A stretch of DNA of 64,000 nucleotides, from contig JAHWKK010000009.1 in NCBI GenBank assembly GCA_019347945.1, forward strand, positions 1 through 64,000, written 5' to 3'. Positions 1 to 8,909 of the stretch are shown piece by piece; the first letter of the stretch is position 1; the number at the start of each line of letters is the position of its first letter. The position numbers were made by a program, and so were the translations under genes. This stretch comes from Acidobacteriota bacterium. GTDB lineage: Bacteria; Acidobacteriota; Thermoanaerobaculia; Gp7-AA8; JAHWKK01. The notes below the pieces were generated by a model. It had not been told where the DNA came from, ran no database searches, and saw only the letters and a program-made list of their open reading frames with translations.

Positions 1-362
1 CGTGCAGCCAACCGGCGAGGAAGAGCAGGGCGGACCCCGGACGCCGGCGCGACAGCCGCCACGGAACCCGTGGTGCGCGCTTCACGACTTCCAGCCCGGT
101 CGTGCCCGACGGTCGTGGTCGAGACCGGCGCGCACGCACGCCGGGGACGACCGCCCAGCACTCCACCTCCCCCACGGCGCGCTGCAGGGCGCGAGCGTGG
201 TCCACCACGAAGGGGCGCGCGTGGGGGCGGGCCAATCGCGGGCGTTTGGTTGACCGCGGGGGGGGGGTGGGTATTTATATTTTATTTACAGTCGCTTTTT
301 TCTAAGGGTTGCGGGCCCACTTTTTTTTTTTACAATTTACCCCCCCGACCCCGCTTGTACTT
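1..362. other. anomalous left edge without a supported gene
   Basis: About 250 bases of very GC-rich sequence are followed by a run of G, an AT-rich patch (roughly 270-345) with long T runs, and a C run. Neither the composition nor the homopolymers match the rest of the window. On the minus strand a frame stays open from about 212 to the left edge, but GC-rich DNA does this by chance and I recognise no family. The stretch looks like a low-quality or chimeric assembly end, or a foreign junction. I see no convincing promoter or RNA in it. Confidence 0.4.
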
Positions 363-1100
363 CTACGGATTGAAACGCTGCGGCTGAATCGAGTCGTCGA
401 TGTCGAGGCTGAGCTCGGCACAGAGCCGGATCAATTTGCGCGTCTCGTCGTCGGCCTGCTGATAGACCTTGCAAAGCCGGTCGATCTGGTCCTGATCTTC
501 GTAAGCCCAGACCGTGAACCCGTGCTGAGGCTGATAGGCGGCCTGTGTTCGGACTTTTCTCCACCGACCATCTTCGAGCGAGACTCGAAGATAGCCTCGC
601 TTCCTGGCGATCCTGAGCCAGGGCAACAGGCTCAGCGACTTTTCATAGATCGACGACAGCTGCTTCTTGCTCTGCGTAAGAGTACCGCCGACGTTGAATA
701 TCGGCATCTCCTCGAGAATCACCGCCAGGTCTCCCCTCGCGTTCAGCTTCTGTTCCTCGATAGCACGCTCGAGTTGACGGGCGATGATCTCCCTCAACTG
801 CGGATGATGAAGGCTACCGTCCTTCGGGTCGAACCGGATCCCGGTGTTGTAGATCACCCCTTCGTCGCCGCTCGCGAACTTGCAGCGGACGACATCGCCC
901 CGAAGCGTCAACTCCTCGTCACCCCAGCTGAAATCGATCTCCACGCGCGCACCCGTCTTCAGGGCGAAATGACTCTCCACCCGGCAACCGAGCAGACTCA
1001 GATCCATCAGCGCCACCTCGGCGGAGTTGATCTTCGCCAGGATCGGTATGCTCAGCTGAATTCGCTCTACGGCTCGCTGTTTCGAATAGGACATTTGCAC
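363..1100 (-). CDS. PilZ domain protein
   Basis: This 245-residue soluble protein carries an N-terminal PilZ domain, the c-di-GMP receptor fold. The RxxxR motif is at residues 9-13 and the D-x-S-x-x-G motif at about 33-38, both as required for c-di-GMP binding. The part after residue 110 is mostly helical, with charged stretches and no domain I can name. It starts about 110 bases from the divergent mlaE-like gene. A GGDEF/EAL enzyme at 16.8-18.7 kb could supply or remove the ligand. Its output (motility, envelope or polysaccharide) cannot be read from the sequence. Confidence 0.8.
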   Translation of the reverse strand: MQMSYSKQRAVERIQLSIPILAKINSAEVALMDLSLLGCRVESHFALKTGARVEIDFSWGDEELTLRGDVVRCKFASGDEGVIYNTGIRFDPKDGSLHHPQLREIIARQLERAIEEQKLNARGDLAVILEEMPIFNVGGTLTQSKKQLSSIYEKSLSLLPWLRIARKRGYLRVSLEDGRWRKVRTQAAYQPQHGFTVWAYEDQDQIDRLCKVYQQADDETRKLIRLCAELSLDIDDSIQPQRFNP

Positions 1101-1213
1101 GCCTGACTCATCCCGAATGCCGGGACCAGCTACCAGTTTCGCTTTCGAAACCCATACCGGAGGACGTTAGATCAGGACCATAGTGTATCCACATCGGGTT
1201 ATGATCCGGCCCC

Positions 1214-1984
1214 GTGATGTCGATGATCGAGAGAATCGGAGCCTACTTCATCAGGTTCTTCGAAGAGACCGGGCTCTGGTTCCAGATGCTCGGTCGGACC
1301 GCCGTCTGGACCTTCAGACCTCCGTTCGCGATCGGCGAATGGTTCCGCCAGATGGTGCGAGTCGGTGTCGACTCGATCCCGGTCGTCGTGCTCACGACGA
1401 TGTTCACCGGGATGGTCATGGCGCTCCAGACTTTCACCGGCTTCCAGCGTGTGCACGCGACCGATTTCGTCGGAAGCGTCGTCGCACTGTCGATGCTCCG
1501 GGAGCTCTCGCCCGTCCTGGTCGGGTTGATGGTCACCGGACGGGTCGGGTCATCGATGGCCGCAGAGATCGGTACGATGCGGGTCACCGAGCAGCTCGAC
1601 GCTCTGGAAGCGCTCGCAACCGAACCGGTCCACTACCTGTTCGTCCCACGTGTCGTCGCCGGCATCGTCATGCTTCCGTTCCTCACCATTCTCGGAGATG
1701 GTCTCGGCATGCTCGGCGGGTACATCGTCGCGGTCAAGCTTCTCGGAGCGAACTCGGTCGTCTACATTCACAACAGCTTTCAGTTCCTCGAGCTGAACGA
1801 CCTCTGGAGTGGCCTGATCAAGGCCGCCTTTTTCGGTCTGATCCTGACCCTCACCGGCTGCGTTCGAGGCTATTTCACCCGAGGCGGGGCGGAGGGAGTC
1901 GGCCGGTCGACCACCGCGGCCGTGGTCAGCGCATCTCTGATCATCCTGCTCACGGACTTTTTCCTCACGAAACTCCTCTTTTGA
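1214..1984 (+). CDS. mlaE: MlaE-family ABC transporter permease
   Basis: A 256-residue integral membrane protein of the MlaE family, the permease that works with an MlaF ATPase and an MCE-domain MlaD protein to move phospholipids between the membranes of Gram-negative cells. There are about five hydrophobic segments, and the typical central block runs from LRELSPVLVGL through GRVGSSMAAEIGTM to EQLDALEAL. GTG at 1214 and ATG at 1217 are both possible starts. The usual partners are not next to it: a HolA-like gene follows after 6 bases, so mlaF and mlaD must lie elsewhere or outside the window. The family call is firm; the lipid substrate is inferred from homologues. Confidence 0.88.
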   Translation: MMSMIERIGAYFIRFFEETGLWFQMLGRTAVWTFRPPFAIGEWFRQMVRVGVDSIPVVVLTTMFTGMVMALQTFTGFQRVHATDFVGSVVALSMLRELSPVLVGLMVTGRVGSSMAAEIGTMRVTEQLDALEALATEPVHYLFVPRVVAGIVMLPFLTILGDGLGMLGGYIVAVKLLGANSVVYIHNSFQFLELNDLWSGLIKAAFFGLILTLTGCVRGYFTRGGAEGVGRSTTAAVVSASLIILLTDFFLTKLLF

Positions 1985-1990
1985 ACTTCA

Positions 1991-3415
1991 ATGGCCCCGA
2001 AAAAGAAGACCTCCCGTAAGACCAGGCCCGCAGCTTCCGCCTTCAACCTCGAAACCTCGCTCGAAAAGATCCGCAGCACGTTGCCCCCTGTGATTCTCGT
2101 CGGAGGAAACAACGACTTTCTAGTCACGAAGGCGTGGGCTCTTCTGACCGCGGCGATCGAGCAGAGTCATCCTGCCGTCCAAATCGAGCCCTGGCCCGAA
2201 GGTGCCGATCTCGCAAGGGTCGCCGAGTCCTACCGGACGTCGAGCCTCTTCTCCGCGAAGCGTGTCCTGCTCGTTCCCGAGGTGAATGCCTTCGTCACCG
2301 CCCGGGAGCTCGATCAGCTCGTCGACAAGGCGGCGAAAGGGTGGGACACCGCTCGAACGGATCGCAAGCGCAAGACCTCCTCCGCCCGGCTCATGCACGC
2401 ACTTGGACTCGCCGGGTTGACTCTGCAGCAATCCAACTCCGACATCATCGATGGCCTCGGCTCCGGCATCAGCAGAAAAACGATCGTAGAGATGCTCGAG
2501 TTCGCCAGACAGAGCGGGGGAACGGCCTCGCGAGGCGAAGCAGACGCCGCGATCCTCGGCGCGATGATCACCGAAGGAGGAGCTCCCGGCGCACACCTCG
2601 CCATCAGAACCGGCGAAATACCCGCTTCTTCGGCAACCGTCGATGCAATCGAAAAAGCAGGGGTCGTGATCCGATGCGACCTCTCCAGACAGACCTTCGA
2701 TCTGGCTCTCCAAAGCGCGATCGACGAAGTGACGGCAGAGTGGGAAGTCACTTTCGAGCCCCAGGCGCTTTCAGCAATCCGCGACCTCCTCCGGGTCGAC
2801 AGCGTTCTCCAGGACAAGTACTCGAGTGAAATTCCGGATCTGGCGCTCGTCGCATCGGAGATCAGACGACTTGCGGCCTTCGCGGGCGTCGGCGGCCGGG
2901 TCACGTCGTCAATCGTCACGAGTGAGCTTCATCGCCGCGAAGGGGGCGCGCGATTCGAGATGACTTCGCTCGTGTCGGAAGGCAAACCACTCGAAGCGAT
3001 CGAGAAGCTGAGAGATCTCGTGATCCAGGCAAAACGGGAGAAAACCTCTACCTCGGAAGAATTCGCTTTCGGGTCCTTCGTTCCGACTCTCGCCGACGAG
3101 ATTCGCGTCCTCGTTGCCATCGCGTCCTGGTGCCGGCTGAAAGGAATCCGGAGCACCGGAGGCTACAACCGATTCAGGGACACGATGGCAGACGCCCTGC
3201 TCGACGATCTCGAGTCTCGTGGATTGCTGAGAAAACGGATGCACCCTTTTCCCCTTTACAAGAAGTTCGAGACCGTCACTTCCGGCCGATATGGCGAGCG
3301 GACACTGCTCGAGTGTCTGCGAAGGCTGAGCGAGATCGAGATGGAGCGCAAATCGGGTGGCGTGCCGGTTCAGATCGGCATCGAGACGGCGCTGATCACC
3401 CTCGGAGCCCGATGA
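1991..3415 (+). CDS. holA: HolA-like DNA polymerase III delta subunit (divergent)
   Basis: A 474-residue protein with a Lys/Arg-rich N-terminus. Residues 30-105 resemble the start of the delta clamp-loader subunit: a PVILVGGNNDFL segment, then a LFSAKRVLLVPEV strand, matching the family pattern of a degenerate P-loop followed by a strand leading to the clamp-contact region. The C-terminal half is helical, as in the delta collar domain. At 474 residues it is well over the usual 340 or so, with an apparent insertion around residues 115-190. It lies 6 bases after the MlaE-like gene and is probably cotranscribed. The assignment rests on pattern and fold, so it is moderate; no other holA candidate is in the window. 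Confidence 0.55.
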   Translation: MAPKKKTSRKTRPAASAFNLETSLEKIRSTLPPVILVGGNNDFLVTKAWALLTAAIEQSHPAVQIEPWPEGADLARVAESYRTSSLFSAKRVLLVPEVNAFVTARELDQLVDKAAKGWDTARTDRKRKTSSARLMHALGLAGLTLQQSNSDIIDGLGSGISRKTIVEMLEFARQSGGTASRGEADAAILGAMITEGGAPGAHLAIRTGEIPASSATVDAIEKAGVVIRCDLSRQTFDLALQSAIDEVTAEWEVTFEPQALSAIRDLLRVDSVLQDKYSSEIPDLALVASEIRRLAAFAGVGGRVTSSIVTSELHRREGGARFEMTSLVSEGKPLEAIEKLRDLVIQAKREKTSTSEEFAFGSFVPTLADEIRVLVAIASWCRLKGIRSTGGYNRFRDTMADALLDDLESRGLLRKRMHPFPLYKKFETVTSGRYGERTLLECLRRLSEIEMERKSGGVPVQIGIETALITLGAR

Positions 3416-3446
3416 AAAAGAGGCGGCCCGTATGACGGAACGCCTC
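3415..3446 (-). terminator. intrinsic terminator of the PFK/enoyl-CoA hydratase unit
   Basis: Reading on the minus strand, GAGGCG (3446-3441) pairs with CGCCTC (3425-3420). An inner CCGT/ACGG pair shortens the loop, and a run of five T follows (3419-3415). It lies just downstream of the enoyl-CoA hydratase stop and overlaps the stop codon of the convergent HolA-like gene. Confidence 0.7.
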
Positions 3447-3468
3447 CTGAAATGGCCCGGGACTGAGA

Positions 3469-4266
3469 CTATTTGCCCGAAAAAGCGGCTTTTCGTTTCT
3501 GATTGTAGGCGCCGAGACCTTCCTTTGCATCCTCGCTCTGAAACAGCTGCTGTTGTAGCTCCCGCTCGAGGGCAAGCCCGGACTCCATCGGAAGCTCCCA
3601 CCCTGACTGTACCGCCCTCTTGATCCTTCCGACCGCCTTCGAGGCTTTGTTCGGAGGGCAGAAGTCGCGGGCGTACTCCATGACGCGATCCCACCAGCTC
3701 TTCTCGTCCGAGTCCTCCCAGACATAGTTGACCAGACCGAACTTCTCGGCATCCTCGAACTCCATCAGTCCACCTTCGGTCATCATCTGGATCGCCTGAG
3801 ACTTTCCGATCATTCGGGAGAGTCGCTGAGTCCCGCCCGTACCGGGAAGAACCCCGAGGCTGACCTCGGGCAGACCGATCTTGCCGGCACCCTTCTTCGC
3901 GATTCGGATGTCTGCGGCCATCGCGATCTCCAGCCCCCCACCGACCGTATGACCATTGAGCGCGGCAATGACGAGCTTCGGTGTGTGTTCGAGTCGCAGG
4001 AGGGTCTCGTTGGCGTGAAGGCAGAAGAAATACTTGAAGCCGGGAGTGACTTCACCCAGCATCTTGATGTTCGCTCCGGCCGAGAAGAATTTTTCTCCCG
4101 CGCCGCGAAGAACGATCACGTGGGCCGAATCCTCCATCCTGGCCTCCAGGATGGCCGCATCCAGCTCCTTGTTCATTTCGTACGTATAGGTATTGGCAGG
4201 GGGGTCATTGAGCTCGATGACGGCGACTCCATCTTCGAACCGGTAATCGACGAGGTTTCCACTCAT
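3469..4266 (-). CDS. enoyl-CoA hydratase/isomerase family protein
   Basis: A 265-residue crotonase-fold enzyme expected to hydrate 2-enoyl-CoA in fatty-acid or amino-acid degradation. The oxyanion-hole segment reads SAGANIKML. Both catalytic glutamates of true hydratases are present: one in GHTVGGGLEIAMA and one in LPEVSLGVLPGTGG. It is the second gene after phosphofructokinase (16-base gap), with its own terminator behind it. The 3-hydroxyacyl-CoA dehydrogenase at 6.5 kb and etfAB at 14-15.7 kb could serve the same degradation route. The chain-length or substrate preference cannot be told from sequence. Confidence 0.9.
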   Translation of the reverse strand: MSGNLVDYRFEDGVAVIELNDPPANTYTYEMNKELDAAILEARMEDSAHVIVLRGAGEKFFSAGANIKMLGEVTPGFKYFFCLHANETLLRLEHTPKLVIAALNGHTVGGGLEIAMAADIRIAKKGAGKIGLPEVSLGVLPGTGGTQRLSRMIGKSQAIQMMTEGGLMEFEDAEKFGLVNYVWEDSDEKSWWDRVMEYARDFCPPNKASKAVGRIKRAVQSGWELPMESGLALERELQQQLFQSEDAKEGLGAYNQKRKAAFSGK

Positions 4267-4282
4267 TTGCTAAGAATTCTCC

Positions 4283-5377
4283 TCATGTTTGGATTGCTCG
4301 GGAAGTGAGCCTTTCTTCATCTCCGAAACTGATCCCGAGGCTGCGAGCGATTCGTACGAGCGTCCCCTCGGGGTCGACGTGCTTCGGAGAAGCGACGGCG
4401 TCACGCAGCTCGACAGGCTGGATCGTGTCGCCTCGAAGAGCCACCATCTTACCAAATTCCTCATTCGCTGCCAGGCGGGCTGCAGCAACACCGAACCGCG
4501 TTGCCAGAAGGCGGTCCCAGGGGATGGGCGAGCCGCCCCGCTGAACGTGCCCGAGCACCGTGACCCGAACCTCCGGGTGCACCTTTCCCCGGATCTCCTC
4601 CGCCACCGTGTACGCCACACCGCCGAGCCGTCGGGTCGCGACGTCCCGATAGGTCTCGTCCCCGCCGACCCGGCGCGCTCCCTCAGCCACGACGATGATG
4701 TCGAACTGCGCGCCCCTTCGAGCCCTCTCCTCGATCCCCGCGATGACGCAGTCGGGGTCGTAGTCGATCTCCGGGATCAGGATGATGTCCGCACCTCCCG
4801 AGATTCCGGAGTGAAGGGCAATCCACCCCGCGTTCCGACCCATCACCTCGAGGATCATGACCCGGTTGTGACTTTCGGCCGTGGAGTGCAGGCGGTCGAT
4901 CGCTTCCGTCGCGATGCTCACCGCCGTCGCAAAACCGAAGGTGTAATCGGTCGCGGCGATGTCATTGTCGATCGTCTTCGGGACGCCGATGATCCGGGCG
5001 CCTTTCTCGCTGAGCCTGTTCGCAATCGTGAGGCTTCCGTCTCCACCGATGACGATCAGGCCGTCGAGATCCAGTTTCTCGAGATTTCGTACCGCCTGGC
5101 CTGAGCGGTCCGCCGGCTCCTCCCCTTTCGGGTTCCACGAAAAAGGGTCGCCGCGGTTCGAAGTCTTGAGAATCGTTCCACCGCGAGCCAGGATTCCCTT
5201 GATCGTTTCGGCGTCGAGAACGACCGTATCCATCTGCATCAGACCCTCGAATCCCCTCCGAAACCCCACGAATTGCAGCCCGTGATCGTTGATTCCCGCC
5301 TTCACGACCGCCCGAATTACCGCATTCAGCCCCGGACAGTCCCCTCCACCGGTCAATACTCCGATTCTTTTTTGCAC
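4283..5377 (-). CDS. pfkA: 6-phosphofructokinase, probably ATP-dependent
   Basis: A 364-residue group A phosphofructokinase, which phosphorylates fructose 6-phosphate in glycolysis. The N-terminal [14 protein letters not shown] loop, the GGDGS motif, PKTIDNDI (catalytic base Asp) and MGRNAGWIA are all present. The residue after GGD is Gly, which in this family goes with ATP rather than pyrophosphate. The Lys before TIDND is the residue seen in pyrophosphate enzymes and in the long clade of ATP enzymes known from actinomycetes. The start is GTG at 5377. The enoyl-CoA hydratase follows in the same unit. Confidence 0.92.
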   Translation of the reverse strand: MQKRIGVLTGGGDCPGLNAVIRAVVKAGINDHGLQFVGFRRGFEGLMQMDTVVLDAETIKGILARGGTILKTSNRGDPFSWNPKGEEPADRSGQAVRNLEKLDLDGLIVIGGDGSLTIANRLSEKGARIIGVPKTIDNDIAATDYTFGFATAVSIATEAIDRLHSTAESHNRVMILEVMGRNAGWIALHSGISGGADIILIPEIDYDPDCVIAGIEERARRGAQFDIIVVAEGARRVGGDETYRDVATRRLGGVAYTVAEEIRGKVHPEVRVTVLGHVQRGGSPIPWDRLLATRFGVAAARLAANEEFGKMVALRGDTIQPVELRDAVASPKHVDPEGTLVRIARSLGISFGDEERLTSRAIQT

Positions 5378-5480
5378 GGCGCGATTCCTTGCAATTCAGC
5401 CGCCTCTGGCACCGTCGTTGCCAAGACACACCACGTTCGGCACGAATGCCGGACTCGTGACCAACGGAAGGAGACTCACC

Positions 5481-5732
5481 ATGAATATCATATGGATGTT
5501 GATACTCGGTCTGATCGCAGGCGTGATCGCCCGGTTCCTGATGCCTGGCAAGGATCCGATGGGATGGATCATGACAATTGTCCTCGGTATCGCAGGTTCG
5601 TTCCTCGGCGGCTTTCTGGGAAATATGCTTCTCGGAACCGAAGGGGGCCCGGCAGGTCTGATCGGTGCGGTGATCGGCGCGATCATTCTGCTTCTGATCT
5701 ACCGGATGGCGGTCGGGCGCAAAACGGTCTGA
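5481..5732 (+). CDS. GlsB/YeaQ/YmgE family small membrane protein
   Basis: An 83-residue protein with three hydrophobic segments. The family hallmarks are the opening [18 protein letters not shown] block and two Gly-rich membrane segments ([15 protein letters not shown] and [14 protein letters not shown]). The family is often annotated as transglycosylase-associated and is commonly linked to general stress, but its biochemical function is not established. ATG 5481 is chosen because a GGAAGGAG Shine-Dalgarno sits just upstream and the conserved block begins at residue 1. It is monocistronic, with a strong terminator immediately downstream. Confidence 0.9.
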   Translation: MNIIWMLILGLIAGVIARFLMPGKDPMGWIMTIVLGIAGSFLGGFLGNMLLGTEGGPAGLIGAVIGAIILLLIYRMAVGRKTV

Positions 5733-5762
5733 CGACCATCACTGATGCAGCTCGAAAGGAAG

Positions 5763-5790
5763 GAGCGAGGCATATCACCTCGCTCTTTTT
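5763..5790 (+). terminator. intrinsic terminator after the GlsB-like gene
   Basis: A perfect 8-bp stem GAGCGAGG/CCTCGCTC (5763-5770 with 5778-5785), a 7-base loop, then five T (5786-5790) and a further CTT. The loop contains the stop codon of the convergent methyltransferase gene. Confidence 0.88.
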
Positions 5791-6518
5791 CTTGCTGCGT
5801 AAACCATCTTTGACGCGCCGAGCACGGAATCGGTTGCATAAGGATCGAAGCTCTCCTCGGCGATCAGCTCGAACCCTGCTTCCCGCAGTACCCGCCGCAC
5901 GCGCTCTGGATCATGGCACCATTGCCTCCGCGTTTCGCGGATCTCGACGGTTTTCCCTTCACGGTCCACCCGGCCGGCAATCGCGGCGATCGCAGTCCCT
6001 CCCTCCGGGTTCCAGCTGGTGATGATCTCGATCCGATGATGCGCTCCCCGGTCACACCACGGTTCCGGCGCACTCCAGACCTCCTCGTAGGCCTCACGAG
6101 TCGTGAGATCGAACACGAGCGTTCCGTTCGGGCCGAGAATACGTGCGGAATCCCGGACGGTCCTGGCGAATCCGGCTGCGTCGAGATGGTTGAGAGAATC
6201 GTAGAAGCACGTGACGGTGAGCATTTTCCCGCTTTGAATCGGGATACGCCGCATATCCGCGCGAACCAGCCGGCCGGTACGGGAACGGGCGAGATCGAGC
6301 ATTCGCCAGGAGAGATCCAGCCCGGAGGAGCTTGCGAGCCCGAGCCGCCCGAAAAGCCCGCCGGCGAGGGCCGTCCCGCACCCGAGATCGAGATGAGGAG
6401 CCTCGAGCCTGATCCCGTAGCGGGAAAGGAACTTCGGGACAAACTGCTCGAGCGAGCGGTGGAACCGGATTCCGAGCGATTCGTCGTACGCCAGGGCAAA
6501 ATTACCGTACGCTTCCAC
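5775..6518 (-). CDS. class I SAM-dependent methyltransferase
   Basis: A 247-residue protein with a Rossmann-type SAM site: motif I reads HLDLGCGTALAG (about residues 42-53), followed by GLDLSWRMLDLA and an acidic post-motif (RADMRRIP). The second half has a strand-rich region with a WNPEGG segment typical of small-molecule methyltransferases of the Methyltransf_11/25 type. It is the last gene of a minus-strand run with the hydroxyacyl-CoA dehydrogenase (18-base gap). A GTG start at 6518 is used. The substrate is unknown. Confidence 0.8.
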   Translation of the reverse strand: MEAYGNFALAYDESLGIRFHRSLEQFVPKFLSRYGIRLEAPHLDLGCGTALAGGLFGRLGLASSSGLDLSWRMLDLARSRTGRLVRADMRRIPIQSGKMLTVTCFYDSLNHLDAAGFARTVRDSARILGPNGTLVFDLTTREAYEEVWSAPEPWCDRGAHHRIEIITSWNPEGGTAIAAIAGRVDREGKTVEIRETRRQWCHDPERVRRVLREAGFELIAEESFDPYATDSVLGASKMVYAARKRAR

Positions 6519-6536
6519 TCTCAGCCGCCGAACCGG

Positions 6537-7388
6537 CTATTCGTCAGGCCAGTCGTAAAAGCCGGCGCCGGTCTTCTGTCCCAGCCGGCCCTCGGAGACG
6601 AGTTTGCGGAGCAACGGCGGCGGCTCGAACCTCTCGCCGAGCTGCTTCCTCAGGTATTCGGCAATGCCGAGCCGCACGTCGAGTCCAACCAGATCCGTCA
6701 ACTTCAGCGGGCCCATCGGGTGTCGGTAACCGAGCTCCATCGCCTTGTCGATGTCCTCAGCGGATGCAACTCCTTCTTCGAGCATTCGAATCGCCTCGAG
6801 ACCGATCGCCACCCCGAGCCGCGAGGTGGCGAATCCGGGGCTGTCCCTGACGACGATCGGCTCACGTCCGAGACTCCGGGCGAACTCGACCGCCTGGCGA
6901 GCCGTCGCGTCCGAGGTCCGTTCGCCGACCACGATCTCGAGAAGCTTCATCAGATGAGGGGGGTTGAAAAAGTGCAATCCGATGAACCGGTCCCGCCGCT
7001 CGACGTTCTTCGCGAGAAGCGTGATCGAGATTGACGAGGTGTTGCTGGCGAGGATCGATTCCGAGGGAGAGAAAAGGTCGATCTGCGCGAAAAGCTCCCG
7101 CTTGAGCTCGAGGTCTTCCGGCACTGCCTCGATGACGACGTCTGCGCCACTGACTCCCTCTTCGAGGCTGTCGAACCACCTCATCCTCTGCAGGGACGAC
7201 CTGCCGTCCTTCTCTTCGATCTTCCCTTTTTCGACCCCGGTTCGGAGCGCGCGTTCCGCCCAGGACCTCGCTTCATCGAGCCGGGCACTCTCGACGTCGT
7301 AAACGATCGTGTCGTAGCCCGACAGAGCGGAAAGCCAGGCGATTCCACGCCCCATCGTGCCACTGCCGACCACGCTCACCTGCGTCAC
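6537..7388 (-). CDS. 3-hydroxybutyryl-CoA / 3-hydroxyacyl-CoA dehydrogenase
   Basis: A 283-residue NAD-dependent enzyme of the Hbd/PaaH family, which oxidises 3-hydroxyacyl-CoA to the 3-keto form (or the reverse in butyrate synthesis). The N-terminal SVVGSGTMGRGIA dinucleotide loop, the IFSNTSS-type segment (ASNTSSISI), the catalytic HFFNPPHLMKLLEI block and the C-terminal GYRHPMGPLKLTDLVG signature are all intact. The start is GTG 7388, preceded by GGAGAAGG. It is cotranscribed with the downstream methyltransferase and probably with the hypothetical gene upstream. Together with the hydratase at 3.5 kb and etfAB it points to active fatty-acid oxidation. Confidence 0.92.
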   Translation of the reverse strand: MTQVSVVGSGTMGRGIAWLSALSGYDTIVYDVESARLDEARSWAERALRTGVEKGKIEEKDGRSSLQRMRWFDSLEEGVSGADVVIEAVPEDLELKRELFAQIDLFSPSESILASNTSSISITLLAKNVERRDRFIGLHFFNPPHLMKLLEIVVGERTSDATARQAVEFARSLGREPIVVRDSPGFATSRLGVAIGLEAIRMLEEGVASAEDIDKAMELGYRHPMGPLKLTDLVGLDVRLGIAEYLRKQLGERFEPPPLLRKLVSEGRLGQKTGAGFYDWPDE

Positions 7389-7398
7389 GACCTTCTCC

Positions 7399-8172
7399 TC
7401 AATCGATGGACTTCAACGCGAGCCCCATGATCTCGCGGTGCGTGAAGAAGTTCAGCCCCGGGTCGTCGAGATGAAAAGTGAACTCGGTCGGCTCTCCCTC
7501 GTCGCCGGTAAACCGGAACTTGAAATACCGCGACGGATCACCGCCGGGGAGCTCCTTGCAACGGTCGTCGTCGGGGTCTCCCGGCGCCACGTCGATCACG
7601 CGATAGAGGCGATTCGCCGAAAGTGGATAATCCTCCGGCGGAAAGTGGATGATCTGAAGGGCATGGACGTTCGCCGGATCGATCTCCCGTTGGGGATACG
7701 GCTCGAATGATCCCGTCGCATCCTCGTCGGTGAACCAGCTTTCGTCTTCCTTGAACAGAATCAGGTTCGCGGAAACATCGGTCATCGGTATCGCCCCGCG
7801 ATCGAGGTGGAAGTGCTCACCGGACGAATCGGAGTCTCTGAGACGTACCAAGAGATCGATCAGATACTGAATCCCTTCGCGTGTCCCCGTGACTGCGACC
7901 TCTTCGTCGATGTCGGAGATCCAGACGTCGAGCCAGGTCCCACGGGTGAGGCGTCTTCTGGCGAGGATCGCGTCGAATGACGTGGCGACGAACCCGAGCC
8001 GCTGCGCGGCCTGCGCGACGAACTCGTCTCGTTGCGGATGATCGATCAGGTTCTTGCGAGCGTAGTCGATCGACGCCTCGTACGCCTCCCTCCGGCCGAA
8101 ATCGTGGCTTACGTCGAATCCGGCAAGGATGTCGTCGAGAGCTCGAAAGATTGTCTTGTCGGGGCGGGACAT
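7399..8172 (-). CDS. hypothetical protein
   Basis: A 257-residue soluble protein I do not recognise. It is acidic, without signal peptide or membrane segment. The N-terminal 90 residues look helical. The middle carries a VRLRDSDSSGEHFHLDRG stretch followed by a strand-rich region, and the C-terminal half contains two IIHFPPEDYPLS/FRFTGDEGEP type strand segments rich in Asp and Pro. The stop is 10 bases before the hydroxyacyl-CoA dehydrogenase start, so the two are probably cotranscribed. No catalytic motif is obvious. Confidence 0.7.
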   Translation of the reverse strand: MSRPDKTIFRALDDILAGFDVSHDFGRREAYEASIDYARKNLIDHPQRDEFVAQAAQRLGFVATSFDAILARRRLTRGTWLDVWISDIDEEVAVTGTREGIQYLIDLLVRLRDSDSSGEHFHLDRGAIPMTDVSANLILFKEDESWFTDEDATGSFEPYPQREIDPANVHALQIIHFPPEDYPLSANRLYRVIDVAPGDPDDDRCKELPGGDPSRYFKFRFTGDEGEPTEFTFHLDDPGLNFFTHREIMGLALKSID

Positions 8173-8249
8173 GGGGTTTTTCTCAGGCGGCCGTGAGCTG
8201 GCCGTCAGCGGGCCTTCTCAGCCAAACTCGACCGGTAGAGGTTCAAATT

Positions 8250-8855
8250 TCAAGCCCTCCCGGGCCGTCTCCACTTATCGTCGATTCCCTCGAGCAGGCT
8301 CGCCAGATCGTCTGCATGCTCCTCCTCGTTCGCCAGGATCTCGACGAGCATGTGCCTGGTCACGGGATCATCGTCGCCGATGTAACGGATCATCTCGGAG
8401 TAGGTCTCGATCGCGATCCGCTCGGCGACGAGGTCCTCCTTCATCATCTCCACCAGATCATCTCCGGCGTGATAGTCGGAATGCGACCGGCTCGCCAGGC
8501 CATCCGGATCGAAATTCGGCTTGCCTCCGAGCTGAACGATTCTCGAGGCGATCGAGTCCGCATGCATCTGCTCTTCATTCGCATGCTCGAGAAACTCCGC
8601 CGCGACGGATTCGGCATGAATCCCCTTGGCGAGGTAATAATGACGCTTGTAACGAAGAATGCACACGAGCTCGGTCGCCAGCGCTTCGTTCAGCAGTCGC
8701 AGCACCGTCTCTCGATCGGCCTTGTAGGCGTCCGTCACGGAACCCTGGCCGATGTGCTGTCGCGCCCTCTTCCGAATCGCCTCGATATCTGCGAGAAAGG
8801 GCTTTGAGCGCTTCGAGTCGCTCGACGGCGTCACCTTATCTTTCTTCTTCGCCAA
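8250..8855 (-). CDS. ferritin-like (bacterioferritin/Dps-type) di-iron protein
   Basis: A 201-residue four-helix ferritin-like protein with a Lys-rich N-terminus. Metal-ligand signatures are in place: a first-helix Glu in NEALATELVCILRYKRHY, EHANEEQMHAD on helix 2, EDLVAERIAIETY on helix 3 and ILANEEEHADDL on helix 4. This is the pattern of bacterioferritin/YciE-like proteins that oxidise and store iron. TTG 8855 is taken as start because a GGAGG lies 4 bases upstream; a GTG at 8894 would add 13 residues that span that ribosome site. It sits between the antiporter and the hypothetical gene in the same orientation. Confidence 0.85.
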   Translation of the reverse strand: MAKKKDKVTPSSDSKRSKPFLADIEAIRKRARQHIGQGSVTDAYKADRETVLRLLNEALATELVCILRYKRHYYLAKGIHAESVAAEFLEHANEEQMHADSIASRIVQLGGKPNFDPDGLASRSHSDYHAGDDLVEMMKEDLVAERIAIETYSEMIRYIGDDDPVTRHMLVEILANEEEHADDLASLLEGIDDKWRRPGRA

Positions 8856-8909
8856 CTGACCTCCAAAAAGTAATGTGGAAGCCCTTACCTGCACCAGCCA
8901 TGCCGTGGA

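Noticed and set aside
2-253. Protein-coding gene at the left edge
   Set aside because: Arg/Pro-rich product in several frames at once, as expected for very GC-rich non-coding or faulty sequence.
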